This document shows positions 17,394 through 27,140 of a stretch of 64,000 nucleotides of DNA, piece after piece; positions within the stretch are counted from its first letter, which is position 1; the number at the start of each line of letters is the position of its first letter. The stretch comes from Cupriavidus basilensis OR16 (GTDB lineage: Bacteria > Pseudomonadota > Gammaproteobacteria > Burkholderiales > Burkholderiaceae). The position numbers and the translations under genes are program-made. The notes beneath the pieces are model-generated. The model saw only the letters and a list, made by a program, of their open reading frames with translations, ran no database searches and was not told where the DNA came from. The stretch lies in the NCBI RefSeq assembly GCF_000243095.1, contig NZ_AHJE01000012.1, forward strand, positions 1-64,000, in the 5' to 3' direction.

Positions 17394-19421
17394 ATGTCAG
17401 AGCTGCGCCCGGCAGGGGCAACGGTGCCCGGTCAAACCACGGCCGCAACCACGTATAGCGGCAGTGTTGACACAACCGGCGAGGCAGACGGGCAGGTGAG
17501 CGTGCACTCGGACCCGCAACCGGGTACGCCGGCCCCCGACCCTGAAATCGAACGCTATCGACAGATGCTCGGCGCGCTGGAAGGCTGCGCCGCTTTCGTA
17601 ATCACCACCGACGGCCATGTGCAAACCTGGCCCGAGCCCGCAATCCGCTTGTTCGGCTATGCACCCGCAGAGATCGCGGGCCGCCATATCTCGTGCCTGT
17701 TTACGCCCGCCGACATCGAGGCCGGCGCGCCGCAGCGCTGGCTGGAGGCCGCGCGGCAGTCAGGCCGTGCGCAGGACGACGGCTGGCGGGTGCGTAGCGA
17801 CGGCAGCCAACTCTGGGCAGCCTCCGGCATGACTGCCATGGCCGGCGCCTCCGGCGCTGTCAGCGGCTTCGTGGTGGCGAGCCGCGATATCACCGTGCAG
17901 TTCGCGGCAGAGGAGCACGCGCGCCTTGCCGACGACCAGATGCGATTGCTGGCTGAAACTCTGCCTGGCGTCGCTGCCTTCGAGGTGAGCGCCGATGGCG
18001 AAATTCGCAGCTGGAACGCCGGCGCGCAGGAGATTACCGGCTACCTGCCGGAAGAGGCGATCGGGCAGCCGCTGTCGCTGCTCTACACGCGGCAGGACGT
18101 CGCTTGCGGCCAGGACCGCGCAGGCCTGGAAGCCGCACGCGCAAGCGGCCGGTGCGACGGCGATGAGCGCCTGGTGCGCAAGGACGGCTCGATGGTGCAC
18201 TGCCAGACGCGGATCGCGCTGATCCGTGATGCGGGCGGATGCCCGCCCGGCATGCTGTGGACGGCGCGTGACATCAGTGACGCCCTGCGGCTGGAAGAAC
18301 TGGAGTCGGGCAGCCGGCGCGTGCAGTCTTTCCTTGCGATCCTTGCGCACGAGCTGCGCAACCCCCTGGCGCCGATCCGCAACGCGGTCGATGTGATCGC
18401 GCTGACGCCTTCGGTCGACGTGCGCATCCAACGTTGCGCCGCGATCATCGATCGCCAGTTCCACCAGCTCGATCGGCTGGTCAATGACCTGCTCGATGTG
18501 GGCCGCGTCACGGCCGGCAAGCTGAAGGTCGAGCTGACGCCGACCGCCTATAACGACGTCGTCACGGCCAGCATCGAATCTATTCGTCCGGTGCTGGAGG
18601 CCGCCGGCCAGCAACTGGTGGTGTCCTTGCCGCCGAAGTCACCTTATGTGTCTGCCGATGCGGCCAGGCTCGGGCAGGTACTGATCAATCTGCTCAGCAA
18701 TGCCACCAAGTACACGCCGCGCGGCGGTACCGTGACTGTCCACATCGTGGTGGAAGACGGCAGCGTTGTCACGACCATATCCGACACCGGCCACGGGATG
18801 GAGCCGGCCGCGTTGGATCGCATCTTCAATCTCTTCTCACAGGAACGCGAGGGTATCAGCCGTGGGGGGCTGGGGATCGGGCTGGCGCTTGCCCGCGCCG
18901 TAGTCGAGGCCCACGGCGGAGCGATCCAGGCGGACAGTCCGGGGCCGAGCAAGGGCAGCACCTTCACCGTGATCCTGCCGCAGGTGGCCGCAGGTGGCGA
19001 GCCAGCGGGCCACGCTGATGCCGATACCGGACGCAGGCGGCGCGTGCTGATTCTCGACGACAATACCGATGCCGCCGACAGCATGGCCGAGTTGCTGAGT
19101 CTGCTCGGGCACGATGCCCGACCGGCCTACACCGGCGCGCAGGCGCTTGAGCTGGCTGCCGAGTTCCAACCCGACTGCGCACTGCTCGACCTGGAAATGC
19201 CGGACATGAACGGTTTTGAAGTCCTGGATGCGCTACAGGCCTCGCCATTGGGGCGATCGATGCAGTTTTTTGCGCTCACAGGGCGCGGCACCGCCGACGA
19301 TGTGCGCCGCTCGCAGGAGGCGGGTTTCCACTTCCACCTGGTCAAACCACTAAGCATCGAAGCGCTGCGCCGGGCACTGTCGACACCGGCAAGCCGGCCA
19401 ATCCAGGAGGGCATCCGTTAG
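17394..19421 (+). CDS. Hybrid sensor histidine kinase: PAS-PAS-HisKA-HATPase-receiver
   Basis: 675 residues; GGAAAGGAG lies upstream of the ATG. Two PAS domains (about 58-165 and 185-295, both ending in VASRDIT/TARDIS motifs), HisKA with His319 in AHELRNPLAP, HATPase with N-box NLLSNATKYT, G1 DTGHGM and G2 GGLGIGLALA, and a C-terminal receiver with acceptor Asp599 (CALLDLEMPDMNG) and Lys in HLVKPLS. No transmembrane segment, so it senses a cytoplasmic signal. Phosphotransfer to an unknown regulator. A small kinase-like gene follows at 19660. Confidence 0.9.
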   Translation: MSELRPAGATVPGQTTAATTYSGSVDTTGEADGQVSVHSDPQPGTPAPDPEIERYRQMLGALEGCAAFVITTDGHVQTWPEPAIRLFGYAPAEIAGRHISCLFTPADIEAGAPQRWLEAARQSGRAQDDGWRVRSDGSQLWAASGMTAMAGASGAVSGFVVASRDITVQFAAEEHARLADDQMRLLAETLPGVAAFEVSADGEIRSWNAGAQEITGYLPEEAIGQPLSLLYTRQDVACGQDRAGLEAARASGRCDGDERLVRKDGSMVHCQTRIALIRDAGGCPPGMLWTARDISDALRLEELESGSRRVQSFLAILAHELRNPLAPIRNAVDVIALTPSVDVRIQRCAAIIDRQFHQLDRLVNDLLDVGRVTAGKLKVELTPTAYNDVVTASIESIRPVLEAAGQQLVVSLPPKSPYVSADAARLGQVLINLLSNATKYTPRGGTVTVHIVVEDGSVVTTISDTGHGMEPAALDRIFNLFSQEREGISRGGLGIGLALARAVVEAHGGAIQADSPGPSKGSTFTVILPQVAAGGEPAGHADADTGRRRRVLILDDNTDAADSMAELLSLLGHDARPAYTGAQALELAAEFQPDCALLDLEMPDMNGFEVLDALQASPLGRSMQFFALTGRGTADDVRRSQEAGFHFHLVKPLSIEALRRALSTPASRPIQEGIR

Positions 19422-19659
19422 CCGGAGCACTAGGCGTTCGAGCCGGGTGATGCCGAGCCCCTTCGCGGCCTGGCGTTTGTCGCCACCAAAGCGGGCAGCG
19501 TGCTGGACAGCCCGTGCCGCACGCTGCGGAGATCCTCGGCATCAATCTGTAGACTTCGTACAACTGGCGCGTGACGCCAGCGCAATTGCCCCGGTGCGGC
19601 GGCGCCGCGCAGCACGCTTCTTGCATGAGTACACCCAGCAGGTAACCTGGTCGAGAGCA

Positions 19660-20502
19660 ATGATGGAGCAACCACCGCCGTCCGCCAAGCCGGACCCATC
19701 CGATGATTCTCCCGCCTGCAGCACCGCTACAGCTGATCGGCAGGCAGCGGTGACTGCACTCGGGGTGCGCAGCGTGGTCGAGGTCGGCACACTGATCGAA
19801 CAGTCCGCCCATGACCTGCGCTCGTCGCTCAATGCCATCCAGAGCTGGACTTATGTGCTCAAACGCGCGGTCGATGCCGCCCCGGCGCCCGCGCAGCGCG
19901 CGCTTGACGGCATACACGCGGGCATGCAGCAACAGCTGGCGCTGATCGAGGAAATGGAGGAGGCGGTGCGCCTGCTGGCGGATGAAAGCCCGCCGCAATG
20001 GCAGCAGCTGGATCTGCAGGCTGCGACCGAGCAGGCGATCGCGGACCGTCGTCCTGCAGCAGAAGCGCGCGGCGTGCTGCTGCCGCCGCTGGAGACCGAC
20101 GGCGCGCCGGGATCCGCCTATCTGATCGATGGCGACATGCCGCGCCTAGTGCCCCTGCTGCGCCATCTCCTCGTGCACTGCATCTGGCGTGCGCAGTCCG
20201 GCGGCTCGGTGGGGGTGCATCTGAGCAACGAGCCGGATCACGTCAAGCTGCGCATTATCGAGAGCCCGCCGCTCGATCGCGAACGCAGCGCCACGCGGCA
20301 GACCACCCTGTCCGATTTCTTTGGGCGGCGCGTACCGGGGGAGGGTTCGCAGACATCACGGCAGAGCGCCGCGCTGCTGCTGACGCGCCGCATGCTGGAA
20401 CTGCTTGGCGCGATCCCCAGCGCCGAAAGCCTCGCCGGCGAGAGCGACAAAGTCATCGTCTGCATCTCAGTGAAGTTTCCCCGCCACGCCGTACCGGAGT
20501 AA
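19660..20502 (+). CDS. Degenerate histidine kinase-like protein
   Basis: 280 residues from tandem ATGs at 19660 (weak GAGAG upstream; the frame is open further left). A HisKA-type dimerisation helix with candidate His51 (SAHDLRSSLNAIQSW) is followed by a region in ATPase position lacking a clear N-box (LLVHCIWRAQSGG) and lacking DxGxG and GxG boxes. It probably cannot bind ATP as a kinase and may serve as a phosphotransfer or dimerisation partner of the adjacent hybrid kinase. Same strand, 238 bp downstream. Confidence 0.6.
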   Translation: MMEQPPPSAKPDPSDDSPACSTATADRQAAVTALGVRSVVEVGTLIEQSAHDLRSSLNAIQSWTYVLKRAVDAAPAPAQRALDGIHAGMQQQLALIEEMEEAVRLLADESPPQWQQLDLQAATEQAIADRRPAAEARGVLLPPLETDGAPGSAYLIDGDMPRLVPLLRHLLVHCIWRAQSGGSVGVHLSNEPDHVKLRIIESPPLDRERSATRQTTLSDFFGRRVPGEGSQTSRQSAALLLTRRMLELLGAIPSAESLAGESDKVIVCISVKFPRHAVPE

Positions 20503-20568
20503 GCGCCTCGCGGCCGGTTCGTGTCCGGCAGCAGCATTCCTCCGCATTCCCGTTGCGCCGGCCTGTAG

Positions 20569-21063
<495 letters not shown>

Positions 21064-21104
21064 CCGCCACCGCGAACCTCGGCCGATATAAGGAAGGAGC
21101 CGGC

Positions 21105-21353
21105 ATGTCGTCGATCATTGCAGGGCCTTTTGGTAGCTCCGCCCGTGCCGAGACCACATCCAGCCGCCTGCGGGCGCAGGGCCGCACGGCGCATTCCCGA
21201 CCGGTGGCGACCATGCCTTCGATTTGCGAGCACGCGAATCGGGAACCGGAGTGTTTGGCGGCGTACTTCTATCGCCCGCTCGGCGACCCCGGCTTCGGCC
21301 AGTCCGCCACCTTTACTATTACGCTGGCGGGAAACATCCCGCCGAATGCTTAG
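21105..21353 (+). CDS. Short protein, possibly frameshifted
   Basis: 82 residues from the ATG at 21105 (AAGGAGCCGGC upstream). The first ~20 residues (MSSIIAGPFGSSARAETTSS) resemble the start of small stress proteins that begin M-S-x-I-x-A-G-x-F and carry a glycine-zipper domain, but the rest does not follow that family, so a frameshift or fusion is likely. The start site is good; the product is doubtful. Confidence 0.4.
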   Translation: MSSIIAGPFGSSARAETTSSRLRAQGRTAHSRPVATMPSICEHANREPECLAAYFYRPLGDPGFGQSATFTITLAGNIPPNA

Positions 21354-21447
21354 GCGATGCCGTCGCGCACCCGCGTGTCGAAGGTCTGCACCGGCGATCC
21401 GGTTGAGTCAGGAGAACGTGGTCTAGTCTTGGTGTCTCCTTGAGCGG

Positions 21448-21915
21448 CTAGCGCGCCGGGGCGGAGGGGGTGGAGATGCTGGCCAGCGTGCGGCCGGAAT
21501 CGCGTGAATCGCCAGTCTTGCTGGCCAGGTCGCCGAGCGACACGATGCCCACCAGGTGATGATCCTGGTCGACGACGGGTAGCCGGCGCACTCGCGCGGC
21601 TTCCATCTTGTGCTGCGCAATCTCGAGCGATTCTCCTTCGGTGCACCACTTGACGTCGGCGGTCATGGCATCGCCCACGCGCGCTGCGCCCGGGGTCTGA
21701 CCGCTGGCAGTGGAGCGAATCGTGATGTCGCGGTCGGTCAGCATGCCAATTAGCCGGCCGCCATCGCAGATAGGCAGGGCGCCCACCTGCAGATCAGCCA
21801 TCAGCTGTGCCGCAAGCAGGATGGTCTCGTCCGAATTGAGATAGGCCGGCCCGCGGGTCATGACGTCGGCAACGCGCCGGGGCGCGCAGGGCACGGTAGA
21901 GGGGGATTGCATCAT
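21448..21915 (-). CDS. Twin CBS-domain protein
   Basis: 155 residues from tandem ATGs at 21915 (GGAGAACGCC upstream). Two CBS motifs in tandem: about 15-65 (VADVMTRGPAYLNSDETILL ... GMLTDRDIT) and 80-130 (VGDAMTADVKWCTEGESLEI ... GIVSLGDLA). Stand-alone CBS pairs usually bind adenine nucleotides and act as energy sensors. Divergent from the iron permease gene. The C-terminal tail is Ser/Arg-rich. Confidence 0.88.
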   Translation of the reverse strand: MMQSPSTVPCAPRRVADVMTRGPAYLNSDETILLAAQLMADLQVGALPICDGGRLIGMLTDRDITIRSTASGQTPGAARVGDAMTADVKWCTEGESLEIAQHKMEAARVRRLPVVDQDHHLVGIVSLGDLASKTGDSRDSGRTLASISTPSAPAR

Positions 21916-22200
21916 GGCGTTCTCCAGTCGGTAGTCGGTAGGGTTGAGCAGGGCCGCCAGCACGCCAGCGGTGCTTGCAAGGAAAGCGCAAGAAGCGTTC
22001 CCGCTGCCAGAATGCGCGTCAGCGTTGGCGGGAGCGCCAGATGCGCCGCGAGCCTTTGGGCAGATTTTACGGACGGTGTAGAAACGCGCGTCCTTGCACC
22101 AGAGGGCGGTGTGCAAGTGCAGCCCGCGTTGTAGGACAGCGCCCGCTGAATCATTGACGGAGCGCTCCATAGAATGAAAGCAGCGCGTTGCCGGCGGCGG

Positions 22201-22227
22201 CAGCCAACAGCCAACAGCCAACAGCCA
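22201..22227. repeat. Heptamer tandem repeat (CAGCCAA)3.9 before iron permease gene
   Basis: Three full copies and six bases of a fourth heptamer CAGCCAA, ending directly at the AGGAGCGG ribosome site of the next gene. Copy-number change here would alter the leader length rather than the reading frame. Confidence 0.75.
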
Positions 22228-22237
22228 GGAGCGGAAG

Positions 22238-22810
22238 ATGGGCAAGCCAGCATTCACACTGCATCGGATCGACAGCGCGCCCGCAGCACTGCACAGGCGA
22301 TATCCCGTACTGCATGCTTTTGATCGATTTGCCGGGGCGGCCACGCGGCAGGCGGGCTCGGCCACGGCATTCGTCCTGGCGGTAGGCATCGTGGTGGCGT
22401 GGGCGATAACGGGGCCCATCTTCGGCTTCTCCGAAACGTGGCAACTCGTGATCAACACCGGCACGACCATCATCACCTTTCTGATGGTGTTCCTGATCCA
22501 GCAGAGCCAGAACAAGGACGCCGTGGCCGTCCACCTGAAGCTCAACGAGCTGCTGGCCTCGCACAAGGAAGCCAGCAACATGCTGATCTCGATCGAAGAG
22601 CTCGACGAGGAGGAGTTGCGCCAACTGATCACGTTCTATCGCCAGCTGGCGCAACTTGCCGACGAGGAAGGCGGGCTCAAGCGCAGCCACTCGCTGGACG
22701 AAGCCCGCGAGAACCATGCGGCCAAACACAGGGCACGTGCGGCGCGGCCCACGGGCGGCGGCACGGGCGGCGGCGTTGTGCGTGGCGGCAGCGAAATCCT
22801 CGCACACTGA
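22238..22810 (+). CDS. Low-affinity iron permease family protein
   Basis: 190 residues; AGGAGCGGAAG before the ATG. Two transmembrane helices (about 45-65 and 72-95) flank the family core TGPIFGFSETWQLVINTGTT and IITFLMVFLIQQSQNKD, followed by a soluble helical region and a Gly/Ala tail. The family is named after a yeast low-affinity Fe transporter domain; its bacterial role is unproven. First gene of a forward cluster with DUF3182, hydrolase and topoisomerase IB. Confidence 0.85.
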   Translation: MGKPAFTLHRIDSAPAALHRRYPVLHAFDRFAGAATRQAGSATAFVLAVGIVVAWAITGPIFGFSETWQLVINTGTTIITFLMVFLIQQSQNKDAVAVHLKLNELLASHKEASNMLISIEELDEEELRQLITFYRQLAQLADEEGGLKRSHSLDEARENHAAKHRARAARPTGGGTGGGVVRGGSEILAH

Positions 22811-22843
22811 AACGGGCGTCCATACCCCTGCGAGGAGACCGCC

Positions 22844-24034
22844 GTGGCAGAGATCAGCAAGCAACGCAGCGATGCAATGTGCCGTCGCGTGGTGCTGTAC
22901 GGCTGCCCCGATTACGCCGATGCCGGCAGCCATCAGTGCGTGACGCTTGCGCAGATCGCGCGCAAGATCGCTGCAGTGGCGGGCTATGTATTCGCGGGTG
23001 CGTTCGAGACATGCGGGGAGGAACGCCAGGCAGAGGCAAAACGAAAGGTGTTGCCGTTCTACTTCGTTCCGTCGGATACGGTGGTCGGGCTCGACCATGC
23101 TGCCATGCTTGGCATACAAGGCGCAGCCGACCTGTTCGGCGGCGTGGTGCCGTTTGCTTTCGTGTCGACCAAGGCGATCACGCACGGTCTGGTCGCACCA
23201 GGAGCCGCTGCGCCCGAGGGCTGGTGCAGTGGATTTGCGGAACGCACGCAGAACATCGTGCTGCCCGGCTTTACCACCTTCACTCGCGACGATGCGGCGC
23301 TTGCCGGTCGCAGGCTGCTCGAAGACGGACTAGTGCGCCTGAAAGAGCCGTGCGGGATCGGCGGGCTGGGCCAGCAGGTGGTGGCAGACGCTGCCGCGCT
23401 CGACCGCGCGCTGGCCGGAATGGACCGGACTACGCTCGAAACGCATGGCATCGTGCTCGAGCGTGACCTAGACGAGCCGCGGACCTGGAGCGTGGGCCAA
23501 ATCGAGGTAGCTGGCCTGCGCGCCAGCTACTGCGGCACGCAGGATCTGACCAGCAACAACCGCGGCCACCCCGTCTATGGCGGCTCGACGCTGACGGTGG
23601 TGCGAGGTGGATTTGAGGAGCTACTCGCACAGCCCTTTCATGCCCGCGCGCTGGCGGCGGTGCGCGCTGCAACGATCTATCATGAAGCGGCACTGGCCTG
23701 CTTTCCAGGCATGTTCCTCTCACGCTGCAACTATGACGTTGCTGCCGGACGTGCAGCAGGGGGCAATGGCGTGAGGGCCAATGCCCATACATTGCTTGGC
23801 GTCCTTGAGCAATCATGGCGTGTTGGAGGCGCCACCGGTGCCGAACTGGCTGCGCTGGCGGCATTGCAGGCCCATCCGGAGTGCCGGCGCGTGGTGGCCT
23901 CGACCCGCGAAATTTATGGCGTGGGCGCTGAAGTTCCGCCGGGCGCGGAGATCTACTTCCAGGGCGAAGACCGCCACGTCGGGGCATTGACCAAATACGC
24001 ATTACTGGAGCCTGACGCAAATGGCAACGCATGA
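22844..24034 (+). CDS. DUF3182 family protein (ATP-grasp-like)
   Basis: 396 residues from a GTG (GCGAGGAGACCGCC upstream). Recognised as DUF3182 from segments such as KVLPFYFVPSDTVVGLDHA, VKEPCG-type RLKEPCGIGGLGQQVV and YGGSTLTVVRGG. The middle resembles an ATP-grasp fold (lysine in RLKEP, glycine-rich loop GIGGLG), suggesting carboxylate-amine ligase chemistry, which is an inference. Overlaps the hydrolase gene by 14 bp, so the two are probably co-translated and may act on the same substrate. Confidence 0.82.
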   Translation: MAEISKQRSDAMCRRVVLYGCPDYADAGSHQCVTLAQIARKIAAVAGYVFAGAFETCGEERQAEAKRKVLPFYFVPSDTVVGLDHAAMLGIQGAADLFGGVVPFAFVSTKAITHGLVAPGAAAPEGWCSGFAERTQNIVLPGFTTFTRDDAALAGRRLLEDGLVRLKEPCGIGGLGQQVVADAAALDRALAGMDRTTLETHGIVLERDLDEPRTWSVGQIEVAGLRASYCGTQDLTSNNRGHPVYGGSTLTVVRGGFEELLAQPFHARALAAVRAATIYHEAALACFPGMFLSRCNYDVAAGRAAGGNGVRANAHTLLGVLEQSWRVGGATGAELAALAALQAHPECRRVVASTREIYGVGAEVPPGAEIYFQGEDRHVGALTKYALLEPDANGNA

Positions 24035-24959
24035 AGAAAACGTGGAAATCCAGTCCGAAGGCGGCAGCATCGCCGGCACGCTGATCACGCCGGCCACGAA
24101 GCTGCCCGGCGTGCTGTTTGTACACGGCTGGGGCGGCAGCCAGCTGCAATACCTGGCGCGCGCGCGTCAGGTGGCCGGGCTGGGCTGTGTGTGCCTGACC
24201 TTCGACCTGACCGGGCATGCCGGCACCAGCGGCCAGTACGAGACCGTCAGCCGCATGCGCAACCTGGCCGATGTGGTGGCCGCCTACGATGTGCTGGTAC
24301 GGCAACCCGAGGTGGACCGCAACGCGATCACAGTGGTCGGCAGCAGCTACGGCGGCTATCTGGCCGCGGTGCTGAGCTCACTGCGTCCGCTGCGCTGGAT
24401 GGCGCTGCGCGCACCGGCGCTGTACATGGACGCAGGCTGGGAACTGCCCAAGCGCCGGCTGCATTTTGACCAGGACCTGGTGGCGTATCGCCGGCAGGTG
24501 GTGCCGGCCGATACCAATCGCGCCTTGCGCGCATGCACCACGTTCCAAGGCGATGTGCTAGTCATCGAGTCAGAGCAGGACCAGATCGTGCCGCATGCTG
24601 CCGTCACCAGCTACGTGGATGCCTGCGTGCAGGCGAACTCGATGACCTATCGCGTGATCAAGGACGCCGACCACGGCCTCAGCGATGAGGAGAGCCAGCG
24701 CGCCTACAGCAGCTTGCTGGTGAACTGGCTGCGCGAGATGGTCACGGGAGCGCGTGTGGGTCCGGTGGCGACCGAACGGGCGGCGGAACCTCCTGCGTCC
24801 GCTGCGCCGCCGCACGACGATCCGTCAGTGACGGGGCTTGAGCCTACTGGCCCGGCAGCCGGGCACGGTTCGGGAGATGCCGTGCGGCCGGAGACGCCCC
24901 ATCCTGCAGGCACGGTGGCATCCGCGATGAAGGCCGGACCGCACGGCGAAGACCCATAG
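24021..24959 (+). CDS. Alpha/beta-hydrolase (dienelactone hydrolase/peptidase-like)
   Basis: 312 residues. Core alpha/beta-hydrolase: oxyanion motif VLFVHGWGGSQ (31-41), nucleophile Ser109 in GSSYGGY, acid in ESEQDQIVPH (about residue 190) and His in DADHGLSDE. No signal peptide. About 60 C-terminal residues are Pro/Ala/Gly-rich and dispensable-looking. Start overlaps the DUF3182 stop; 56 bp separate it from the topoisomerase gene. Substrate unknown. Confidence 0.85.
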   Translation: MATHEENVEIQSEGGSIAGTLITPATKLPGVLFVHGWGGSQLQYLARARQVAGLGCVCLTFDLTGHAGTSGQYETVSRMRNLADVVAAYDVLVRQPEVDRNAITVVGSSYGGYLAAVLSSLRPLRWMALRAPALYMDAGWELPKRRLHFDQDLVAYRRQVVPADTNRALRACTTFQGDVLVIESEQDQIVPHAAVTSYVDACVQANSMTYRVIKDADHGLSDEESQRAYSSLLVNWLREMVTGARVGPVATERAAEPPASAAPPHDDPSVTGLEPTGPAAGHGSGDAVRPETPHPAGTVASAMKAGPHGEDP

Positions 24960-25015
24960 CGCCGTTGCTTCCGGCATCCGGTGCACACCACTCTCGAGAG
25001 AAGGAGGCGTCTGTC

Positions 25016-26093
25016 GTGGACAGGACCACGCTGCCGTCCGGTACCTCCGGTAGCTCCGGCACCGACGAATCCCAGCGCAGAGTGCTGCGCGAAGCCGGAT
25101 TGCGCTATGTCGATGATAGTGCGCCGGGCATCACGCGCCGCCGCCATGGTGGCGCCTTTGCGTATTTCGATGCGAGCGGCAAGCGGGTGCGCGACGTCGC
25201 GACGCTGGCACGCATCGCGGCGCTGGCGATTCCTCCGGCGTATGAAGCGGTCTGGATTTGCGCGAATTCGGCGGGGCATCTCCAGGCCACCGGACGCGAC
25301 GCCCGGGGCCGCAAGCAGTATGTCTACCATCCCGACTGGGGGGGCACTGCGGGATTCCGATAAGTACGCGCGCCTGGCGACCTTCGGCACCGCGCTGCCG
25401 CGGCTGCGCGCGCGCGTGGCGCGCGACCTGGGGCGCAACGGCATGCCGCGCGAGAAAGTGGTCGCGGCGGTGGTGCTGTTGCTCGATGTCACGCTCGTGC
25501 GTGTTGGCAGCCCGCGCTATGCGCAGCAGAATCGTACCTACGGTATCACCACGCTGCGCCGTCGCCACGTCACCGTGCGTGGCAGCCGCCTGCGTTTCCA
25601 GTTCACCGGGAAGAGCGGCATCAGCCACGACGTGGCGATCAATGATCCTCGCCTGGCCCGCATCGTGCGCAGCTGCGTCGACCTGCCCGGCCAGCATCTA
25701 TTCAAGTATCGCGACAGCGACGGGGAGATCCGCGAGGTCGGCTCGGCTGACGTCAACGCCTATCTGCAGGCGGCAACCGGCGGAGACTTCACCGCCAAGG
25801 ACTTTCGCACCTGGGCCGGCAGCGTGCACGCGCTGGCAATGCTGCGTACGGCCGGCGCCCACAGTGGCGAGATCGCTCGCAAGAAGCAGGTGGCGGAGGT
25901 TATCAGGGCCGTTGCGCAGCACCTGCGCAATACTGTTGCGGTATGCCGAAAGTGCTATGTCCACCCTGACGTAATCGAGGCGTTCATGAATGACGAGTTG
26001 CTCGGCTGTGCGCGCATTGCCACCATCAACGGCCTGCGTGCTGACGAGGCGCGGCTCTTGAAACTGCTGTTGCAACGGGCAACGGCGCAATAG
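25016..26093 (+). pseudogene. DNA topoisomerase IB, frameshifted in a G7 run
   Basis: GTG start with AAGGAGG upstream. Frame one encodes the N-terminal domain (LRYVDDSAPGITRRR ... YVYHPDW) to a TAA at 25361; frame two continues SDKYARLATFGTALPRLRAR to the end, with catalytic-domain motifs (VTVRGSRLRFQFTGKSG, DFRTWAGS) and the active-site Tyr in CYVHPDVIEAF. Removing one G from the seven at 25338-25344 restores a single ~358-residue reading frame (YHPDWGALRDSDKY). Poxvirus-like type IB topoisomerases relax supercoils via a 3'-phosphotyrosine. Either an inactivating slippage or a base-calling error. Confidence 0.82.
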
Positions 26094-26255
26094 CCCAACG
26101 GGCCACGTTATCGCACGGCCCGCTGGACGCCGCGGGGCCCGGCAGCTTGCATGCCTGGCGGCGGAAATGTTGATCTAGGTGGGAGGCAGGGCGCCAAGCG
26201 GCACTATCACCTTGGCGTCCTCACGCAAAGTGACGACCCGGGCGCGAACGCGGGG

Positions 26256-27140
26256 TCAGCTCTTGTTGAGGGTCCGGTTAGGCGGGACCGTATCCGCGCC
26301 CCGCAGCGCCTCTTCGTCGTCCCCAGTGTCCGAACCCGTCGCCCAGCCGGCTCCCGACGGGCGCAGCACGCGCAGATGGTTCTCCACTTCCATCACGCCG
26401 AAGACGGCATCGGCGATTTCCTCGATCACGTACTTCTCGCGACGTTGGCGCACGGTACCGCCCAGCGTGACCACACCGGTGGCAACGTCAACGGTGACGT
26501 CGCCAACATCCACCTACGGGTTCATCGCCAGACGTTCGCAGATATCTTCCCGTATGCGCTCGTCCGGACGGCGGTAGCCCTTGGGCCCGACCGGGCGGCG
26601 TATTGCGGGCTGGGCGGTGCGCTGGCGATAGCCCGGTTCGTCCGCATAGGCGCGCTGCCCGCCGCTGTATGACTGGCCGCCCTGGCCGAGGTCACTGAAG
26701 TACCCGCCGCCAAAGCTGTGCTGGCCACCGCTCTGCGCACGGTCGCGCTCCATGCCTTCGCGCCAGTGCATGGCACGGCCTCCGCGGACATCGCTACGCG
26801 GGCAATCTTCGGGGTGGCTGCGATAGCCGCTTTCCTCCGATGCCGGCTCGTAGCCGCCGTAGCCGCCGCTGTATGGATAGTCCCCGCCACCCATGTCGGC
26901 CGCGCCGTATTCGCGCCGGCCCCATTGGCCGCGCTCCTGTCCTGCGGGGGTGTCCTGCTGGTACCTGGAGCCGCCGCGCGCTTCGCGCCCGCCGCGCCAG
27001 TCTTCGCCCCATTCCTGCCCCCAGTCTTCCGAACCGCGGCCGGGGTTGTGGTCCTCGTGCCGGCGCTCCCGTTCCGCTTCCTGGTTGCGCTGGCGTTGTT
27101 CATCGCTCTTCCTGCTACTGTGATTGCGGAAACCGAACAT
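26256..27140 (-). pseudogene. Large BON-domain protein interrupted by an amber codon
   Basis: Paralogue of the gene at 7961. 208 codons from the ATG at 27140 encode a disordered Arg/Gly/Tyr/Glu-rich region ending ERIREDICERLAMNP, then TAG at 26514-26516, then the same frame continues VDVGDVTVDVATGVVTLGGT and completes the BON domain (to a stop at 26256). The most likely ancestor codon is CAG (Gln). The truncated product would be the disordered part without its BON domain. Readthrough cannot be excluded. Confidence 0.78.
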
